Shown in pieces: positions 53,952 through 63,919 of a DNA stretch of 64,000 nt. The notes beneath the pieces were generated by a model. That model had not been told where the DNA came from and ran no database searches. It was given only the letters and a program-made list of their open reading frames with translations. The stretch comes from Sphingomonas sp. CROZ-RG-20F-R02-07 (GTDB taxonomy: Bacteria > Pseudomonadota > Alphaproteobacteria > Sphingomonadales > Sphingomonadaceae). The stretch spans positions 117,635 through 181,634 of the forward strand of contig NZ_JAKNQJ010000007.1 in assembly GCF_022662335.1 (NCBI RefSeq). Reading direction: 5' to 3'. Within the stretch, counting starts at the first letter, position 1. Each line of letters begins with the position of its first letter. The position numbers and the translations under genes are program-made.

Positions 53952-55460
53952 TCACGGCATCGCACGCAGCGGACTGCCCTGCTTCCACATTGGAGGGTTA
54001 GGCTGGTCCGCGACACGTGCCGCCAGCGTGTAGAAGAACCGGTTGAAGTCTGTTGCAGCCTGCCAGTCGATTGGTTGTGCGAGGTCATCTTGTGGCCGGT
54101 GATAACCCGTTTGATACCAGCGCCGGTAGATCCGTTCGCTTCCCGAACCCGGTGTGTAGCCGAATACGAAAGCGGTCGCCGGTATGCCCGCTTGTAGGAA
54201 CGGCCATTGATCCGCACGGCGCAACAGCCCGCGTTCTGGTTCAGGATCATGCTGCACGGCAATGCCCATTGCACCAGCTACCCCACGGGCGTCATCGCCT
54301 AGCGTCGTGTCGTCGAGCGCATGGACGGTGAGCAGCCGCAGCGGGAAGATTGGGCGAAGCTGATCGAGGTTGATGTCGGCAGCGATCGCCGAGCGTGCAA
54401 TGGTCGGGTGTGCTACGAACCAGCGCGCACCAAGCAGCCCCTTTTCCTCACCGGTAAAGGCCGCGAACAGCACCGGGCGGCGATAGCCGGTACCCGCACG
54501 ACGCTCGGCAAGTCGGATCAGCAATGCCACATAAGCGGCATCGTCGAGTGTGCCGTTGTATATGCTGTCGCCTGCAACCGGCTCGCCAGGGCCGTAGCCG
54601 TCCAGATGGGCGGAGAGGACAATCGTTTGCGCGGCCGCCGCCGGATCACGGCCTGGGAGCGTCCCCAGAACGTTCGGTGCGCTGATCGACGCCTGAGCCA
54701 GCGCCAGTCTCATGCGAAAGCGACCCGTCGCATCGAAGGACGGCAGTGGTTTACCTGCCGCACCATCTGCGATCAGTTGGTCCGCATGGCGACCGCTGCC
54801 AAAAATGACCGTATTAAGCGCCGCGGCGTTTAGCGTGGCCCGCAATGGGCCGCTGGACTCTGGCGAACTGCCCTTCAGCCAGACCGTGCGGGCGTAGGCA
54901 TAGGGCCACCGTGGCGGCTCGACGGCAAAACCAGGATCGGCGATCGTAATCAACGCTGCCGCGCCGGCGGCTTGTGCCGCTGCCAGCCGCTGCGCATCGC
55001 TGGGCAGTCCAGCACGGTGGGTGCCGTGGCATATGACCGCCTTCCCACGCACATCGCCCAACGCCGCCGTCGCGCAATAGCCGCGATACGCAATTGGCAC
55101 GTCGAGGGTAGTCGGCATGCTTGGCCAGGGCGAAACGGTGATGTCGTGCAGAAAGCGCAGGGGCCTCCTACCAGCTTCGATCGTCGCACCCGTGACCCGC
55201 AGCTCCTCCATCGGCACGCGTTGGAACCACGTGCCGTTATCACCGGCGGGCTTCAGACCGGCATCTGCAAACCGCCGTGCCACCATCTTAGCCGCACGCT
55301 CATACGCGGCTGAGCCCGAGTCTCGGCCAGCCATGGCGTCGTCTGACAGATCGCTCGTGATCGACCACCAGGCGCGGGTATCGGGATCTGTTGGTAGCGG
55401 CCGGCCAGCACCCGTAGCGAGGAGGAAGATGGCGGCGGCGAGACGCAGAGGCTTGGTCAT
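53952..55460 (-). CDS. M28-family zinc peptidase, exported
   Basis: A 502-residue secreted aminopeptidase. A signal peptide precedes a protease-associated (PA) domain and the M28 core: LSAHLDGYG (first zinc His and Asp), TLDDAAYVALLIRL (Asp), GEEKGLLGARWF (catalytic Glu), NLDQ and the last zinc His in YHRPQDD. It releases N-terminal residues from peptides. The ATG at 55460 is used because longer versions add no signal peptide. Confidence 0.92.
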   Translation of the reverse strand: MTKPLRLAAAIFLLATGAGRPLPTDPDTRAWWSITSDLSDDAMAGRDSGSAAYERAAKMVARRFADAGLKPAGDNGTWFQRVPMEELRVTGATIEAGRRPLRFLHDITVSPWPSMPTTLDVPIAYRGYCATAALGDVRGKAVICHGTHRAGLPSDAQRLAAAQAAGAAALITIADPGFAVEPPRWPYAYARTVWLKGSSPESSGPLRATLNAAALNTVIFGSGRHADQLIADGAAGKPLPSFDATGRFRMRLALAQASISAPNVLGTLPGRDPAAAAQTIVLSAHLDGYGPGEPVAGDSIYNGTLDDAAYVALLIRLAERRAGTGYRRPVLFAAFTGEEKGLLGARWFVAHPTIARSAIAADINLDQLRPIFPLRLLTVHALDDTTLGDDARGVAGAMGIAVQHDPEPERGLLRRADQWPFLQAGIPATAFVFGYTPGSGSERIYRRWYQTGYHRPQDDLAQPIDWQAATDFNRFFYTLAARVADQPNPPMWKQGSPLRAMP

Positions 55461-55706
55461 ACCGAGCAAGCTGCCGAAGATGGCATCCGGCGGCAAGGCC
55501 GGACAGCATGCGACCATAGTTGCGCTGCTGCGATGGGCCGGATGGATGCCCTCAATGGCTGCTAAGCGCCAATTCACGGCCTTCAACCTGTGGTTGGCGC
55601 CGCTCAAAAGCCGCCGTCTGTTCAGGTCGCCGAATGCGGTGCCCTAAGGGGCTCTGACAGAGCGGCGGCGGCAGAGCTTCCCGAGTAATGCCGGGAGCCC
55701 AAGCAT

Positions 55707-56339
55707 TTAAATCTCGGTCGCCTCAGAGAGCGTGAGCGCGTCGTCTACGTCGACCCCTAGATAGCGCACCGTGTTCTCGATCTTGGTATGGCCTAGCAGA
55801 ATCTGTACGGCACGCAGGTTGCCGGTCGCTTTGTATATGATCGATGCCTTCGTACGCCGAAGCGAATGCGTTCCATATTCCTCGCGCCGTAGGCCGACAC
55901 CGACCACCCACTCGTCCACAAGACGGGCATATTGTCGAGTGCTGAGGTGGCTGGCGTGATCAATACGGCTCGGGAACACATAGTCGGCCAGAGTGCCCCC
56001 GCGCCGTTCAAGCCACGCCAACAAGCTGCCACGTGCGTCTGCCATGATCTCGAACTGCACCGGCTTTCCAGTCTTCGCTTGGATGACGATCGCACGCGCG
56101 CGAATTTGACCGCCGAGCACCAAATCGCCGATCCTCATCTTGACAACATCGCAGCCGCGCAGCTTGCTGTCGATTGCAAGATCAAATAGGGCTCGGTCAC
56201 GCATGCGCCGATGCTGATCAAGGTAAAAGCGGATGGCCCAAACTTGCCGAGGCTTGAGCGCCCGCTTTGCTCCGACCTTGAGGCCCGCGTTCCAGACACG
56301 CCGATCTACAGCTGATGGATCGAACTCTGCTTTTCCCAT
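55707..56339 (-). CDS. Tyrosine recombinase, XerD-like catalytic domain
   Basis: A 210-residue recombinase: FDLAIDSKLRGCDVV (first Arg), GTHSLRRTKASII (H-x-x-R), LLGHTKIENTVRYLGV (His and Tyr). Length and layout fit the small single-domain recombinases of Sphingomonadaceae. It is a lone gene. A longer N-terminal frame exists but MGKAEFDPSA is the preferred start. Confidence 0.88.
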   Translation of the reverse strand: MGKAEFDPSAVDRRVWNAGLKVGAKRALKPRQVWAIRFYLDQHRRMRDRALFDLAIDSKLRGCDVVKMRIGDLVLGGQIRARAIVIQAKTGKPVQFEIMADARGSLLAWLERRGGTLADYVFPSRIDHASHLSTRQYARLVDEWVVGVGLRREEYGTHSLRRTKASIIYKATGNLRAVQILLGHTKIENTVRYLGVDVDDALTLSEATEI

Positions 56340-56619
56340 CTTCCTTCTCCTACGGCCGTGATGGCCGGGATAAGGAACGAGGTAGCATCGATCACGCCGC
56401 AAAGCCGCCGGTCGGCATCCGCCCACCTTCGGTCGTTCAGCGCGCCCGGAGCCGTTCGCAGCTTCGGCCAATTTTTATAGGCAACGCCTATGAGGTGCAC
56501 GATAACGAGACAGAGCGTGTCGCCCCCTTTCGTGGCCAACTTATTTTCGGCGCTCTCTCTTGTGAGAAAGGGACGAGCGTGGAATCTTTCCAATTACGGG
56601 TTGGGTGCAGGAGATCAAA

Positions 56620-58395
56620 GTGGTGGCACGAGCGATTGTTCAGCGGGAGCTTGACAGAGCGATGTTTATTTGCGCGCTGTTCGCCATAACCCCCTCGCAG
56701 GCCATTGCGGCACAGTGCCATATCAGCAAGTATGTCGACATCCCCGTCACGATGTCAGGGTCCAAACCGATCGTAACCGCGCAGATCGAGGGTCACGACG
56801 CGCGGTTCATCCTAGATAGTGGCGCTTATTATAGCACGATTGCGAAAGCCACCGCCCTCGAATACGGCCTATCCGTACACAAAGCCGAAGGCGCGCGGCT
56901 GGTGGGTGTCGGCGGTGACACCTCCCTCGGCGTCGCGCTTGCAAACAAATTCAGCATCGCCGGTGTCACCCTTCCTCACGTCGCTTTCGGAGTTGGCGGC
57001 AGTGATATGGGCTATGCCGGCTTGCTGGGTCAGGATATTCTCGGCATCGCGGACGTCGAATACGATCTGCCGCACGGCTTCGTCCGCCTCATGAAAGGCC
57101 GCGACTGCAAAGACCAAGGTATGGCGTACTGGGCCGGAAGCCGTCCGATGACGGTCGTGAAACTGGCAGCAATGCAAGATGGCCAGCGCCACACGCTTGG
57201 CACCATCAGCATTAACGGCAAGACGATCCAGGCAATGTTTGACTCTGGCGCGTCGTCGTCATTGCTGACCTTAGCCGCGGCGCGGCGCATCGGCGTGACA
57301 CCGACGACGGCGGGCGTGGAGACAGATGGCTTCGCGACCGGCCTGGGTCAAGGAAGGGTTAGACAATGGAAAGCGCGGTTCGACTCGATCGATATTGGCG
57401 GCGAGGCAATTGCAAAACCTTGGATTGGCATCATGGACCAGTCTCTGGGCGAGCCCGACATGCTAATCGGCATCGACTTCTTTCTGACCCACCGCATCTA
57501 TGTTGACAATCACAACCACCGAATGTTCGTCACCTACGAAGGTGGCCCGGTATTCGGGCTCAAGCCACGCGGCGCCGTAGATAGCAAAGGCATGAGGCTT
57601 GATCTCAGCGATCAGACCAATGGTCCAACGACAGCGTTGGGCTTTAGCCAGCGCGGAGCAATCCACCTCACGCACGGGGAAAACGAGAAGGCAATTGCGG
57701 ATTTTGACAGGGCAGTTTCCCTCTCGCCGAATGAACCACAATATCTCCTGCAGCGGGCGGCGGCCCATTTTGACAGTCATCGGCCGCTGCTAGGCGCCGC
57801 CGATATTGACCGAGCTCTATTGCTTGCGCCGCATAACGCAGAAGCGCGACTCGCTCGCGCCCGATTGCGGCTCGATGCGGACGATCATGCCGCAGCACTC
57901 GTCGATCTCAAAGCTGCGGACTCAGCCCTTGCATCGTCGTCGGATATGAGGATGCGGCTCGCTGCCATGTATGGAGCCGCCGATGTGCCTGAAGCTGCTC
58001 TCGCTAATTACGAGCAATGGCTCCACAGCCATCCCGAAGACAGTGGTCGCGCAAGCGCTTTTAACGGCCGGTGCTGGGCACGCGCGTTGATGAACACGAG
58101 CCTTGATAAGGCGATCGAGGACTGTAACGCTGCGGTACGTCTACGCCCCGGCGAAGCCTCTTATCTGGATAGCCGCGCGTTGGTTCACCTAAGGCGTGGT
58201 GAATGGAATAAAGCGCTTGCTGATTATGACGCCGCCCTGGCCGCGGAACCCCGCGAAGCTTGGTCTCTCTACGCGCGCGCTATCGTCGAACGGCGTCTCG
58301 GCCGGTCCGCTCAGGCCGACGCAGATCGTGCCAAGGCGCTGTCAATCGATTCGCACATTGAGGTTCGCGCCAAACGCTATCACATTGATGCATAA
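56620..58395 (+). CDS. Retropepsin-like aspartyl protease with TPR repeats
   Basis: A 591-residue exported protein. A signal peptide (about residues 1-31) precedes two aspartyl protease domains, each with the D-S/T-G motif: FILDSGAYYS and AMFDSGASSS. Residues from about 360 to the end form TPR-type repeats (GAIHLTHGENEKAIADFDRAV, and YLDSRALVHLRRGEWNKALADY). GTG at 56620 has AGGAG six bases upstream; a shorter start at 56662 would leave a short signal. Two protease domains in one chain could pair like retroviral protease; the target is unknown. Confidence 0.85.
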   Translation: MVARAIVQRELDRAMFICALFAITPSQAIAAQCHISKYVDIPVTMSGSKPIVTAQIEGHDARFILDSGAYYSTIAKATALEYGLSVHKAEGARLVGVGGDTSLGVALANKFSIAGVTLPHVAFGVGGSDMGYAGLLGQDILGIADVEYDLPHGFVRLMKGRDCKDQGMAYWAGSRPMTVVKLAAMQDGQRHTLGTISINGKTIQAMFDSGASSSLLTLAAARRIGVTPTTAGVETDGFATGLGQGRVRQWKARFDSIDIGGEAIAKPWIGIMDQSLGEPDMLIGIDFFLTHRIYVDNHNHRMFVTYEGGPVFGLKPRGAVDSKGMRLDLSDQTNGPTTALGFSQRGAIHLTHGENEKAIADFDRAVSLSPNEPQYLLQRAAAHFDSHRPLLGAADIDRALLLAPHNAEARLARARLRLDADDHAAALVDLKAADSALASSSDMRMRLAAMYGAADVPEAALANYEQWLHSHPEDSGRASAFNGRCWARALMNTSLDKAIEDCNAAVRLRPGEASYLDSRALVHLRRGEWNKALADYDAALAAEPREAWSLYARAIVERRLGRSAQADADRAKALSIDSHIEVRAKRYHIDA

Positions 58396-58442
58396 CTTCT
58401 GATTTTTGACATCCTCACAGTCATATAACTCCAATATTTCAA

Positions 58443-58775
58443 ATGTCTTTTGCAATGGTGATTTTGGGATCGCTTCTCCAAAAAATCGGAAAGTGGGTCC
58501 GCGATGTAGACAATGCCCGTAATCGCGTGCGGGTGCTAATATTGATAGGGCGTGATTTGGTGCGCGGTGCCGCATCGGCGGATGGACAGGGTGTCACGCG
58601 CGAAGAAGAGCCGCTTGCCTTCTGGTTCTGCGTCGCCGCTGGGTTGGCTGTTGCCGCGCTCCTGCTCTTTCCAGGTTACGCGGGTTCGGAAGCTAGCGAC
58701 CCAAACCACGTCGAACGGCATCGGATCAGCACCCACTATCGAACACGAGTGACAGGTCGTAACCCTTCGTTATGA
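58443..58775 (+). CDS. Small membrane protein, 110 residues
   Basis: A single hydrophobic segment (AFWFCVAAGLAVAALLLF, about residues 59-76) follows a basic N-terminal half (RVRVLILIGRDLVRG). The end overlaps the next ATG by 4 bases, so the two are coupled. No family recognised. Confidence 0.6.
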   Translation: MSFAMVILGSLLQKIGKWVRDVDNARNRVRVLILIGRDLVRGAASADGQGVTREEEPLAFWFCVAAGLAVAALLLFPGYAGSEASDPNHVERHRISTHYRTRVTGRNPSL

Positions 58776-59083
58776 AACAGCGTCGGCACGGTTGGTTGCG
58801 ATCTAGAAAAGTGGATGACGGGGCGTTAACTCCCGACCGCCCCGCGCAGCCACCTTTTCGCTCCGATAACGATTTGTATCAGTGGTGGATGTGGGGACGC
58901 GTCGCAATTCCAATGATAGTTCTGTGTTACGGTGCGCTCCGAAGCTTCGGTGTGCCGTTCGATTACACCCCGTTCGCCCTGCTTCCCGCGATAGTTTTTT
59001 ACGGGGCAATCCGAGTGTTGGCGTGGCGGGATCGGAGAGCGGGTAAGCGGTTCGACCAGTACGACGCTGATGACCTATTTTAA
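58772..59083 (+). CDS. Small membrane protein, 103 residues
   Basis: Two hydrophobic helices (about residues 42-57 and 66-84) with a basic N-terminus (MKQRRHGWLRSRK) and acidic end (DQYDADDLF). It is coupled to the 110-residue gene. The IS1182-type element stands 54 bases downstream. Function unknown. Confidence 0.65.
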   Translation: MKQRRHGWLRSRKVDDGALTPDRPAQPPFRSDNDLYQWWMWGRVAIPMIVLCYGALRSFGVPFDYTPFALLPAIVFYGAIRVLAWRDRRAGKRFDQYDADDLF

Positions 59084-59137
59084 GTAGGGTCAGCCTTATC
59101 GATCTAACGACTCAAAGCGGACTGTCGGCTTCCCACC

Positions 59138-60690
59138 GAGGCTGTGTGAAAACGTGCTGATATGCTATGATCAGGGCCTGATTTGGGAGGCCGGTGATGG
59201 GGCGTTTCATCGAGGGGTGCGATCGGCGGCAGCGGCTTTTCCTGCCTGATTGCGTCGACGATTATGTGGCCGAAGATAGCCCTGTTCGGATCGTGGATGT
59301 GTTCGTCGACGAACTGGATCTGGCGGCGCTGGGTTTTGCGGATGCAGCGGCGACTGGGCGGCCCGGCTATCATCCGGCGACGCTGCTCAAGCTCTACATC
59401 TATGGCTATCTGAACCAGGTGCAGTCGAGCCGGCGGCTCGAACGCGAGGCGGGCCGCAACGTTGAGCTGATGTGGCTGACCGGCAAGCTCGCGCCCGACT
59501 TCAAGACGATCGCCGACTTCCGCCGCGATCATGGCGCAGCGATCCAGTCGGGGTGTCGCCGGTTCGTTCTGCTCTGTCGCAACCTCGGCCTCATTGCGGG
59601 CGGCACGGTGGCGGTGGACGGCAGCCGTTTCCGGGCAGTGAATGCGCGCGACAAGAACTTCACGCCGGTGACGATCCGCCGCCGGATGGAGCAGGTCGAT
59701 GCCAGCATCCAGCGCTATCTCGGCATGCTCGACACCGCCGACCGGCAGGACGGTGAAGCGGCCGAGCTTCGCACGACGCGGCTGACGACAAGGCTCGGCG
59801 AACTGCGGCGGCAGATGCGCGAGCTCGAAGCCATGGAGCAGGCGGTGGCAGCCTCGCCCGACCGGCAGATCTCGCTCACCGACCCGGACGCGCGTGCGAT
59901 GGCGTCGGCGGGAACCGGCACCGGGCAGGTCGGCTACAACCTCCAGGCGGCGGTCGATACCGACAGCCACATCATTGTCGCGCACGAGGTCATCAATCTC
60001 GGCCACGACCGTACGTCGCTGGCGAAGATGGGCGAACAAGCCCGCGCGGCGACAGGCGCAGATACGCTCACCGTGCTGGCCGATCGCGGCTACTTCTCGG
60101 GGCCCGAGGTTCTTGCGTGCGAAGCAGTCGGTATCGTGGCCGTCTGCCCCAAGCCGCTGACCTCGGGCGCCAAAGCCGATGGCCGCTGGGGCAAGCAGGA
60201 CTTCCTCTACCAGCCCGAGACCGACAACTATCGCTGCCCGGCGGGCGAAACGATGACGCGGCGCTTCTCGAGCCTCGAGCACGGCATGACGCTGCACGGC
60301 TATGCCACGTCGGCCTGTCGCTCGCGCTGTGCGGTGAAGACCAACTGCACCGCCAGCATCGAACGCCGCATCAAGCGGTGGGAGCATGAGGTGGTGATCG
60401 ACGCGATGCAGGCCCGGCTCGACCGGATGCCGAACGCGATGCGGGTCCGGCGACGCACGGTCGAGCACGTCTTTGGCACCCTCAAGGACTGGATGGGACG
60501 AAGCCACTTAAAGACGCGAACGCTGAAACACGTCGCAACCGAGATGAGCCTCCACGTCCTCGCCTACAACATCAAGCGCGCCATCGCTCTGGTCGGTGTG
60601 CCGGGACTGATCGCCGCGATGCAGGCCTGAGCGCCCGCGCTCGAACGCGTCGCAATCAGCGCTGCTCGATAGTCGTTCTCACACAGCCTC
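59138..60690 (+). mobile_element. IS1182-type insertion sequence with 4-bp target duplication
   Basis: The ends are GAGGCTGTGTGAAAACG (59138-59154) and, inverted, GAGGCTGTGTGAGAACG (60674-60690), 16 of 17 identical. CACC flanks both sides (59134-59137 and 60691-60694), a target-site duplication. The 1553-bp element carries one transposase gene. It appears complete and recently inserted. Confidence 0.9.
59197..60630 (+). CDS. IS1182-family transposase
   Basis: A 477-residue DDE transposase: N-terminal DNA-binding helices (GCDRRQRLFLPDCVDDYV), GGTVAVDGSRFRAVN (first Asp), VLADRGYFSG (second Asp), and VEHVFGTLKDWMGRSH (Glu). ATG at 59197 stands seven bases after GGGAGG; a GTG three bases earlier is possible. 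The coding frame appears whole, so the element is likely active. Confidence 0.95.
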   Translation: MGRFIEGCDRRQRLFLPDCVDDYVAEDSPVRIVDVFVDELDLAALGFADAAATGRPGYHPATLLKLYIYGYLNQVQSSRRLEREAGRNVELMWLTGKLAPDFKTIADFRRDHGAAIQSGCRRFVLLCRNLGLIAGGTVAVDGSRFRAVNARDKNFTPVTIRRRMEQVDASIQRYLGMLDTADRQDGEAAELRTTRLTTRLGELRRQMRELEAMEQAVAASPDRQISLTDPDARAMASAGTGTGQVGYNLQAAVDTDSHIIVAHEVINLGHDRTSLAKMGEQARAATGADTLTVLADRGYFSGPEVLACEAVGIVAVCPKPLTSGAKADGRWGKQDFLYQPETDNYRCPAGETMTRRFSSLEHGMTLHGYATSACRSRCAVKTNCTASIERRIKRWEHEVVIDAMQARLDRMPNAMRVRRRTVEHVFGTLKDWMGRSHLKTRTLKHVATEMSLHVLAYNIKRAIALVGVPGLIAAMQA

Positions 60691-60866
60691 CACCAGAATG
60701 CGACATTCCCGATCGCGTCGGCCGCGGCGGAGAGGACCTCTGCCTCGCCCGTGAAATTTCGGCGTCCACAGATCGACCAGCTACCGCAGCCCGCAGCGCC
60801 CCTTCCTGAACGTGTTCTTAGTCAGCTAGGATCAGAGCGCCAAGAGGAAGATGCCAGTTTAGGCAA

Positions 60867-61247
60867 TCAATTACACTCTTTCGGTTTGCCCCGCCGACGG
60901 CGGTACCAATCAGAGGCAACGCGCGACGGCAGGCCTGCCTGCATAATAGCAACGGACGGGTTAACTCCGGAAGCATAGATCCCTAAAGTCTGGAAATCGT
61001 CAGCTTCCTGTGAGCAAATGGCTGCTATTTGAGCGGGATCGTTGGTGTGCTTTGCAACACGTTCGACGGCAACGGAAGCATTTAGCCAAGCCTGAAGCGA
61101 TGCTCCTATTGCGAATTCGACAGACGTGTGCCCCTCCCGCCGGAAAGATGGACCGGCGCTCAGTTGGTCGCCTACCGACGTGGCACCCCGAACGGCGTCT
61201 TCGTCGGCTCCGAACTGCATAGCGAGGAGAAGAAGGAATATGATCAT
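60867..61247 (-). CDS. Hypothetical secreted or membrane-anchored protein
   Basis: A 126-residue frame starting MIIFLLLLAMQFGADEDA with a hydrophobic leader. The rest is soluble and Ala-rich, with a basic end (DWYRRRRGKPKECN). It lies just beyond the IS and has mixed codon bias. No family recognised. Confidence 0.5.
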   Translation of the reverse strand: MIIFLLLLAMQFGADEDAVRGATSVGDQLSAGPSFRREGHTSVEFAIGASLQAWLNASVAVERVAKHTNDPAQIAAICSQEADDFQTLGIYASGVNPSVAIMQAGLPSRVASDWYRRRRGKPKECN

Positions 61248-61612
61248 GAACGAGATATGACAAGGGAAACAGCCTTCTTCAAGCCGTCCCTGCGGAGATC
61301 ACCTCCGCCTTGGCGGCAGAGTTCCAGCGCGTTTAGATCGTCAGGTACCCGCATCGGCCGTCGCCGGTACCCGGCCTGGCCGATCGGCAGCTAACGCCCA
61401 ATGCTCGCCATTCCATGCCAGAAAGGCGGTTCCTGAAAGCGGACGGTAGGTGAAGATGGCGATGCAGCTATATCGGGGCCCGTCGGCCTAACGTTCCTCC
61501 TTCAAGGCATGGGACCATATGCCCAGCTTCTTGGCCGGTGCCGGCTGTTCGGCTTCGTCGATCCGCGTCATGCGCTCTCGATAGTTATGACAGACAAGCA
61601 ACGGGCAGTGAG
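61248..61612. other. Gene-free stretch
   Basis: 365 bases, no convincing frame or site. It separates the hypothetical gene from the sugar dehydrogenase-like gene. Confidence 0.5.
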
Positions 61613-62932
61613 CTAGCGTCCAGCGACGCCGCTGACCCGCCAGACCGTATTCCCGACATCATCGGCGATCAGCAGCGCGCCTGTGCGGTCAAGCGCCACG
61701 CCCACCGGCCGTCCGCGCACCGTCTTGTGATCGGACGCGAGGAAATCGGTCGCGACGGGGACCGGCGTTCCATTGGGCCTGCCGTTGACGAAAGGCACGA
61801 ACACGACCTTGTAGCCGTTCAGCGGCTCGCGGTCCCAACTGCCATGTTCGCCGACGAACGCGCCATTGCCGAGCCGCGGTGATAGCGTCTCGCCCTGGCT
61901 GAACGTGACGCCCAGTGCCGCCACGTGCGAGCTGAGCCCGTAATCCGGCTTGATCGCCTTGGCGACCATTGCCGGGTTCTGCGGGTGAACGCGCACGTCA
62001 ACATGCTGCCCCCAATAGCTGTACGGCCAGCCATAGAAGCCGCCCTCCTTGATCGAGGTCAGATAGTCGGGAACGAGATCGGGCCCGATCTCGTCGCGTT
62101 CGTTGACGACCGCGAACAGCTGGCCGGTTCCGGGCTGGATCGCCAGATTGGTCGGGTTGCGCGTGCCCGTCGCGTAGATCCGCTTGGCGCCGGTCAACCG
62201 GTCGACCTCGTAGATCGCGGCGCGTCCCTCCTCGACCGCCATGCCGTTCTCGGTGATGTTGCTGTTCGAACCGACGCCGACATACAGCTTCGATCCGTCC
62301 GGGCTGGCAACCATCGACTTGGTCCAATGGTGATCGATCGGTCCAGCGGGCAGGTCGGCCAGCTTGACGCCGGGCGCGGTAATCTTGGTCTGCCCGGGCG
62401 TGAACGGGAACGCGATGATCGCGTCGGTATTGGCGACGTACAGGGTGCCGGCGACCCACACCACGCCATAGGGCGAGTGGAGATGATCGACCAGCACCGT
62501 GGTCAATTCGGGCACGCCGTCGCCATTGGCGTCGCGCACCAGCGTGATGCGATTCCCGCCCTTGGCCGCGGCGCCGGCGCGTGCTTTCACCTTGCCCTGA
62601 ATATAGTCCTTCGGCCGGAAGGGTTCGGTGCCCGGACCGTTGCTCTCGACGACCAGGACGTCGCCATTGGGCAGAGGATAGACGATGCGCGGGTGCATCA
62701 GTCCGCTCGCCATGGCCTGAATGCGCATCCCAGCGGGAACCGTCGGCGTTTCGCCCGACTTCCAGCCGACCACCTGCGGCACGCTCATCGGCGGAATCAG
62801 ATATTGCTCCGGCTCGGGAAGATAGGGATTGGCGCCATATTGCCGTGACGGATCGCCGCCTGGTCCGCTGCACGCGGTGATCGATGCGAGAAGCGCCAGC
62901 CCGACGGTTGCTCTGAGATGCATGCCGATCAT
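61613..62932 (-). CDS. Sorbosone/glucose dehydrogenase-type lipoprotein (PQQ-like beta-propeller)
   Basis: A 439-residue exported protein with a lipobox (LLASITAC, Cys near residue 22). The propeller blades have the soluble quinoprotein sugar dehydrogenase pattern: MHPRIVYPLPNGDVLVVESNG, NRITLVRDANGDGVPEL, GVGSNSNITENGM, GTRNPTNLAIQPGTGQL, and VNERDEIGPDLVPDY. It probably oxidises a sugar with a bound quinone. It overlaps the DUF2231 gene by 4 bases (ATGA). PQQ itself is inferred from family. Confidence 0.85.
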   Translation of the reverse strand: MIGMHLRATVGLALLASITACSGPGGDPSRQYGANPYLPEPEQYLIPPMSVPQVVGWKSGETPTVPAGMRIQAMASGLMHPRIVYPLPNGDVLVVESNGPGTEPFRPKDYIQGKVKARAGAAAKGGNRITLVRDANGDGVPELTTVLVDHLHSPYGVVWVAGTLYVANTDAIIAFPFTPGQTKITAPGVKLADLPAGPIDHHWTKSMVASPDGSKLYVGVGSNSNITENGMAVEEGRAAIYEVDRLTGAKRIYATGTRNPTNLAIQPGTGQLFAVVNERDEIGPDLVPDYLTSIKEGGFYGWPYSYWGQHVDVRVHPQNPAMVAKAIKPDYGLSSHVAALGVTFSQGETLSPRLGNGAFVGEHGSWDREPLNGYKVVFVPFVNGRPNGTPVPVATDFLASDHKTVRGRPVGVALDRTGALLIADDVGNTVWRVSGVAGR

Positions 62933-63360
62933 CGAACGTCCTCCCGCTCGACCGATCGGATGGCAGTAACACGCCAACCGCGAAGCCCTGCAATCAGCAA
63001 TAGGATGGTGACGACCAGCGACAGGGTGATGCCGGTCGGAGCCACGGAGGTCCAGGCGTCGCGCGTGTGGACGAACACGTTCACGAGCGACAGAAGCGCC
63101 GCTGCACCGACGAGCACCAGATCGAGCCGGCGGATCCGTCCCAGCCGGCGTAACGCCATTTCGAGCAGCAGCACGATGGCCGCGACCAACGCCAGTACGA
63201 GGCCGCCAGTGATGAGCCACGCCGAGAAGTTTGCCCACTGCATCAGCGAGTTTTCGGAATACATCCAGTCGGTGAACAACGCCGCCATCAGCAGCGTCCC
63301 GCCCAGCCCGATGAAGAACGGGTGTACCGGCATCGGACCTTCGCCCATCGACCTCGCCAT
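62929..63360 (-). CDS. DUF2231-type four-helix membrane protein
   Basis: A 143-residue membrane protein with MPVHPFFIGLGGTLLMAALFTDW near its start, the mark of DUF2231, and four hydrophobic segments. The ATG at 63360 has AAGGAG nine bases upstream. It overlaps the sugar dehydrogenase gene and may hand electrons or bind heme with it. Confidence 0.85.
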   Translation of the reverse strand: MARSMGEGPMPVHPFFIGLGGTLLMAALFTDWMYSENSLMQWANFSAWLITGGLVLALVAAIVLLLEMALRRLGRIRRLDLVLVGAAALLSLVNVFVHTRDAWTSVAPTGITLSLVVTILLLIAGLRGWRVTAIRSVEREDVR

Positions 63361-63739
63361 GTTCGGCTCCTTCATCACGGTGTAGTTCGACCGGCTACCC
63401 AGGTGCCCGGATGTCCGACCGGTGGCTAGCAGCGTGCGCGGGTAGCGGGCAACCCGGCGATGCCGGCAAATTCGCGTCCATTCATCCGGTCGCCGGCCGC
63501 GGCCACAATGAACGCGGCTGACGCGGTTCGATGGCGAAGCGTAATCGCCTGCCTCAGAACGCTTCGACCGTTCAACGCCTGGCAAAACCGTCGGTCGACT
63601 TAGCACAACGTTGCGCCGTGCGCGGTCGGCGAGGCGGACTCAGAAGCGGCCGGGCGGCAAACGCCCCAGTTGCGGACATTCACCTACTACGCCATTCCCC
63701 AACGGCTGGCCCGATTGACGGCACGGACGGGAGACCTCT
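63361..63739. other. Gene-free stretch
   Basis: About 380 bases between divergent genes. No convincing frame. It should hold promoters for the sugar dehydrogenase operon and the small plus-strand gene. Confidence 0.5.
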
Positions 63740-63919
63740 ATGACGGAAGAGCCTTACTTCGACCGCACCCCCGAAGAGAATTACGCCGCGTTTCTGAATG
63801 CTTTGGCTGGCATAGAAGATGACGCCGGGATCGAACTGTATTCGCAGGAAGGCATCAGGTTTCTTCGGAAGGCGCTGGAGGAGTTCCGGTCTGAGTACCG
63901 ATCTCGGCACGTCGCCTAA
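63740..63919 (+). CDS. Small hypothetical protein, 59 residues
   Basis: ATG at 63740 with GGGAG upstream; stop TAA at 63917-63919. The peptide (MTEEPYFDRTPEENYAAFLN, then GIELYSQEGIRFLRKALEEF) is acidic and helical with normal coding bias. Function unknown. Confidence 0.65.
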   Translation: MTEEPYFDRTPEENYAAFLNALAGIEDDAGIELYSQEGIRFLRKALEEFRSEYRSRHVA

